Part shown: piece after piece, positions 62,246 to 64,000 of the stretch
How positions within the stretch are numbered: the first letter of the stretch is position 1
Layout of the letters: each line of letters begins with the position of its first letter
Assembly (NCBI GenBank): GCA_022225965.2
Contig: JAKJXP020000073.1
Span: 1 to 64,000 of the forward strand
DNA length: 64,000 bases
Source of the DNA: Diatrype stigma
Taxonomy: Eukaryota; Ascomycota; Sordariomycetes; Xylariales; Diatrypaceae
Direction of reading: 5' to 3'
The notes under the pieces: generated by a model
What the model was told of the DNA's origin: nothing
Databases searched by the model: none
What the model saw: only the letters and a program-made list of their open reading frames with translations
Translations under genes and position numbers: made by a program

Positions 62246-64000
62246 ATGGAACTTACACCTAGACCTAGTTACGGAGTATAGCAAGAATGTTCATGTTTTT
62301 GCTTCCTCATATGCAAATTAATACTACAAGTTGACGTTATATAGTCGGATCTCCCGACCACCGTGACCCCGAGGCCTGGGGCCCCCCATACGCTACTCAT
62401 GGGTGCCATGCTGCCAATCTGTAACTGTAGGGCGATGTATTGTACATATCTGAGTTGAGCATCCTTGAGTTGTATCATCCAGAACGATGGGAATTGCCCC
62501 ACTACATGCCCCTCACCCCCGCCTTCGTCGAGGGAAGAGAAATTGCCAGGCTGACATATGTAGACATGCAGTAGGCGGTGAAGGGCTCATAGAACCAGAA
62601 TGAACAATGAACATACCCAGCTGTCTGCCAGCGCTCCCTTAACCCTAGAAGTTGAATTTGGCTGACCGCACAAATCATAGTGTTTTATGTATAAAGCTGT
62701 ATGTACAAGGCATGCTGGCATAATACAATACCTACCTACCAAATAACTATCGTGATTGCACGTTTATGACAGCTATCGCGAGTTCTATCCCGAGTCGATT
62801 GCTCTCTATGCACCACGGTCCAAGGGTCCCAGATTCCCACGGATATGTACGGCACGACTGATATGAAACCAAAGCATGACTCGCTATCATGTGCTATCAT
62901 ATGCTACCGTGTACCGATAGGCTACTTAATAACAACTAGTAGTACATCGCATCATGGACTGGAAAAGGGGGCGGAAGATGTGGAATTAAACACCCGACAC
63001 CCCGATGGGAGATGCAGATATAGCTGAATGGCAACTACGTAGGTAAATAAAGAACTTTGCCCCTGCATACGCAACCCGCCCGCCCCACGAGGCAGATTTG
63101 AGAGAAGCAATATGTGCTGGTTAGTGTCAACCGTTACTATACTGCATACAGAATCTCCTGAGGACTCGGTATAGAATCTATGGATATATGATTGTAGAAT
63201 GGTGTGTTGATCTACGCAACTTTGCCGCCTCAGCCACAGCCTGACATGTATTTGTAGGTCTGTACGCCTGCCGCATTCTCGGCATCCTGCGTTCACACAG
63301 GCTTCTAAACTCGGTCTCTCTAAACTCCGTGTCGGATGCCTTCTCGGCGTTGATAACCTGGACTGGCTTGTGATGAAGTAAATTTAGGCAGACGAGTAAT
63401 ACATACGACACACCACACAATGTTGTAGGCAACTGAGAAATCGCATATGATGACTTCCTGGTTAGTAGGTACTATAGGAGATGACGAGTAATTACGTGTA
63501 GTGTAGCATCATCGAAGAGAAATACGCTTCCATTACCGTCCATTTAGGTATTAATCTTGCTGCCTGGGACGTTGGCAGCGTAGACACGGTAGCAACGTAG
63601 ACCACGGTCACTGCTTTGTTTACACTGAGTTGGTCGTGGTGAATAAACACAGAGTGCAGATTACAGAATACGGAATCCAGTAATTAGATAATTAGACATT
63701 GCGTGTGTCTTCCCCGTTGGTCGTCCGCGTAGAAGCACGAAGGTGCAGCCCGGAGCCCGTGCCGCTATCTTAGCCAAGCCTTATTCGTACATGTAATAGG
63801 TACCTGAACTACCTGAACACCTAAGCAGCATTGGAGCGCCTGGCACCGGGGCCACCTAAATGCCTAAGTAGCCACCTAACCCCCTATTGGAAGAGTTGGA
63901 ACCTCCTATTGCACCTGTGTAATGAGCGTACCTAATGAGCGTAATGAGCTACAACCACCCGCAATCAGCAATCAGCAATCAGCTCCTAGGATTCCCTTCC
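62246..64000. other. Gene-free right end
   Basis: No supportable gene over 1.75 kb. Frames at 62952-63296 and 63178-63432 (minus) show no known domain. ACCTAAG/CCTAAGTAG words and a 7-bp GCAATCA triplicate (63961-63983) occur near the edge. Confidence 0.5.

Overview
The window is nuclear DNA of a filamentous ascomycete (Pezizomycotina, most likely Sordariomycetes). Genes carry short introns (about 50-250 bp) with GTRNGT-type donors, CTAAC-like branch sites and YAG acceptors. Coding exons are GC-rich with C-ending codons, and intergenic DNA is long, AT-richer and full of TACCTAGGTA-like words and microsatellites. The proteins are classic fungal housekeeping families (Erg2, Tom40, Csl4, Emc2, Pus4, Trm140, Fes1, Spc3, Coq10). 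Species cannot be fixed from sequence alone.

Layout. 1-16.9 kb: a Sec2-type Rab-GEF-domain protein, a 571-bp inverted-repeat transposon-like element, exosome subunit Csl4, sterol C-8 isomerase Erg2, a six-exon tyrosine phosphatase, the tRNA m3C methyltransferase Trm140, Coq10, and a coiled-coil protein with a C-terminal ubiquitin-like fold. 16.9-22.9 kb: a gene-empty 6-kb block with microsatellites and a 285-bp TA-flanked inverted-repeat element. 22.9-39.2 kb: Emc2, an intron-containing tRNA-Met(CAT), Pus4, an M18 aminopeptidase with an unusual N-terminal cysteine array, a PAF-acetylhydrolase-like lipase, a POT peptide transporter and an HbpS/UPF0303-like protein. 39.6-41.4 kb: an accessory patch with an alpha/beta-hydrolase pseudogene that lost its active-site core, and two diverged tRNA-like repeat units. 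42.2-61.3 kb: Spc3, Tom40, a 6-phosphofructo-2-kinase whose bisphosphatase histidine is replaced, a basic Gly/Tyr-rich unknown protein, a ubiquitin-specific protease, a gene relic with an in-frame stop, mitoribosomal uL5m (Mrpl7) and Fes1. 61.3-64 kb: gene-free, with a 444-bp inverted-repeat element flanked by an 8-bp duplication.

The genes do not form a pathway cluster or operon. They are independent eukaryotic units for RNA processing (Csl4, Trm140, Pus4), ER protein biogenesis (Emc2, Spc3), mitochondria (Coq10, Tom40, Mrpl7), proteostasis (Fes1, USP, M18 peptidase), sterol and glycolytic control (Erg2, PFK2) and transport (POT). No secondary-metabolite cluster, CRISPR array or viral gene was seen. 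The most unusual content is the set of three structurally complete non-autonomous DNA elements, the tRNA-like repeat pair with a compensatory acceptor-stem change, and two gene relics. Exon borders were set by hand from splice signals, reading-frame continuity and family resemblance. No database search was possible.
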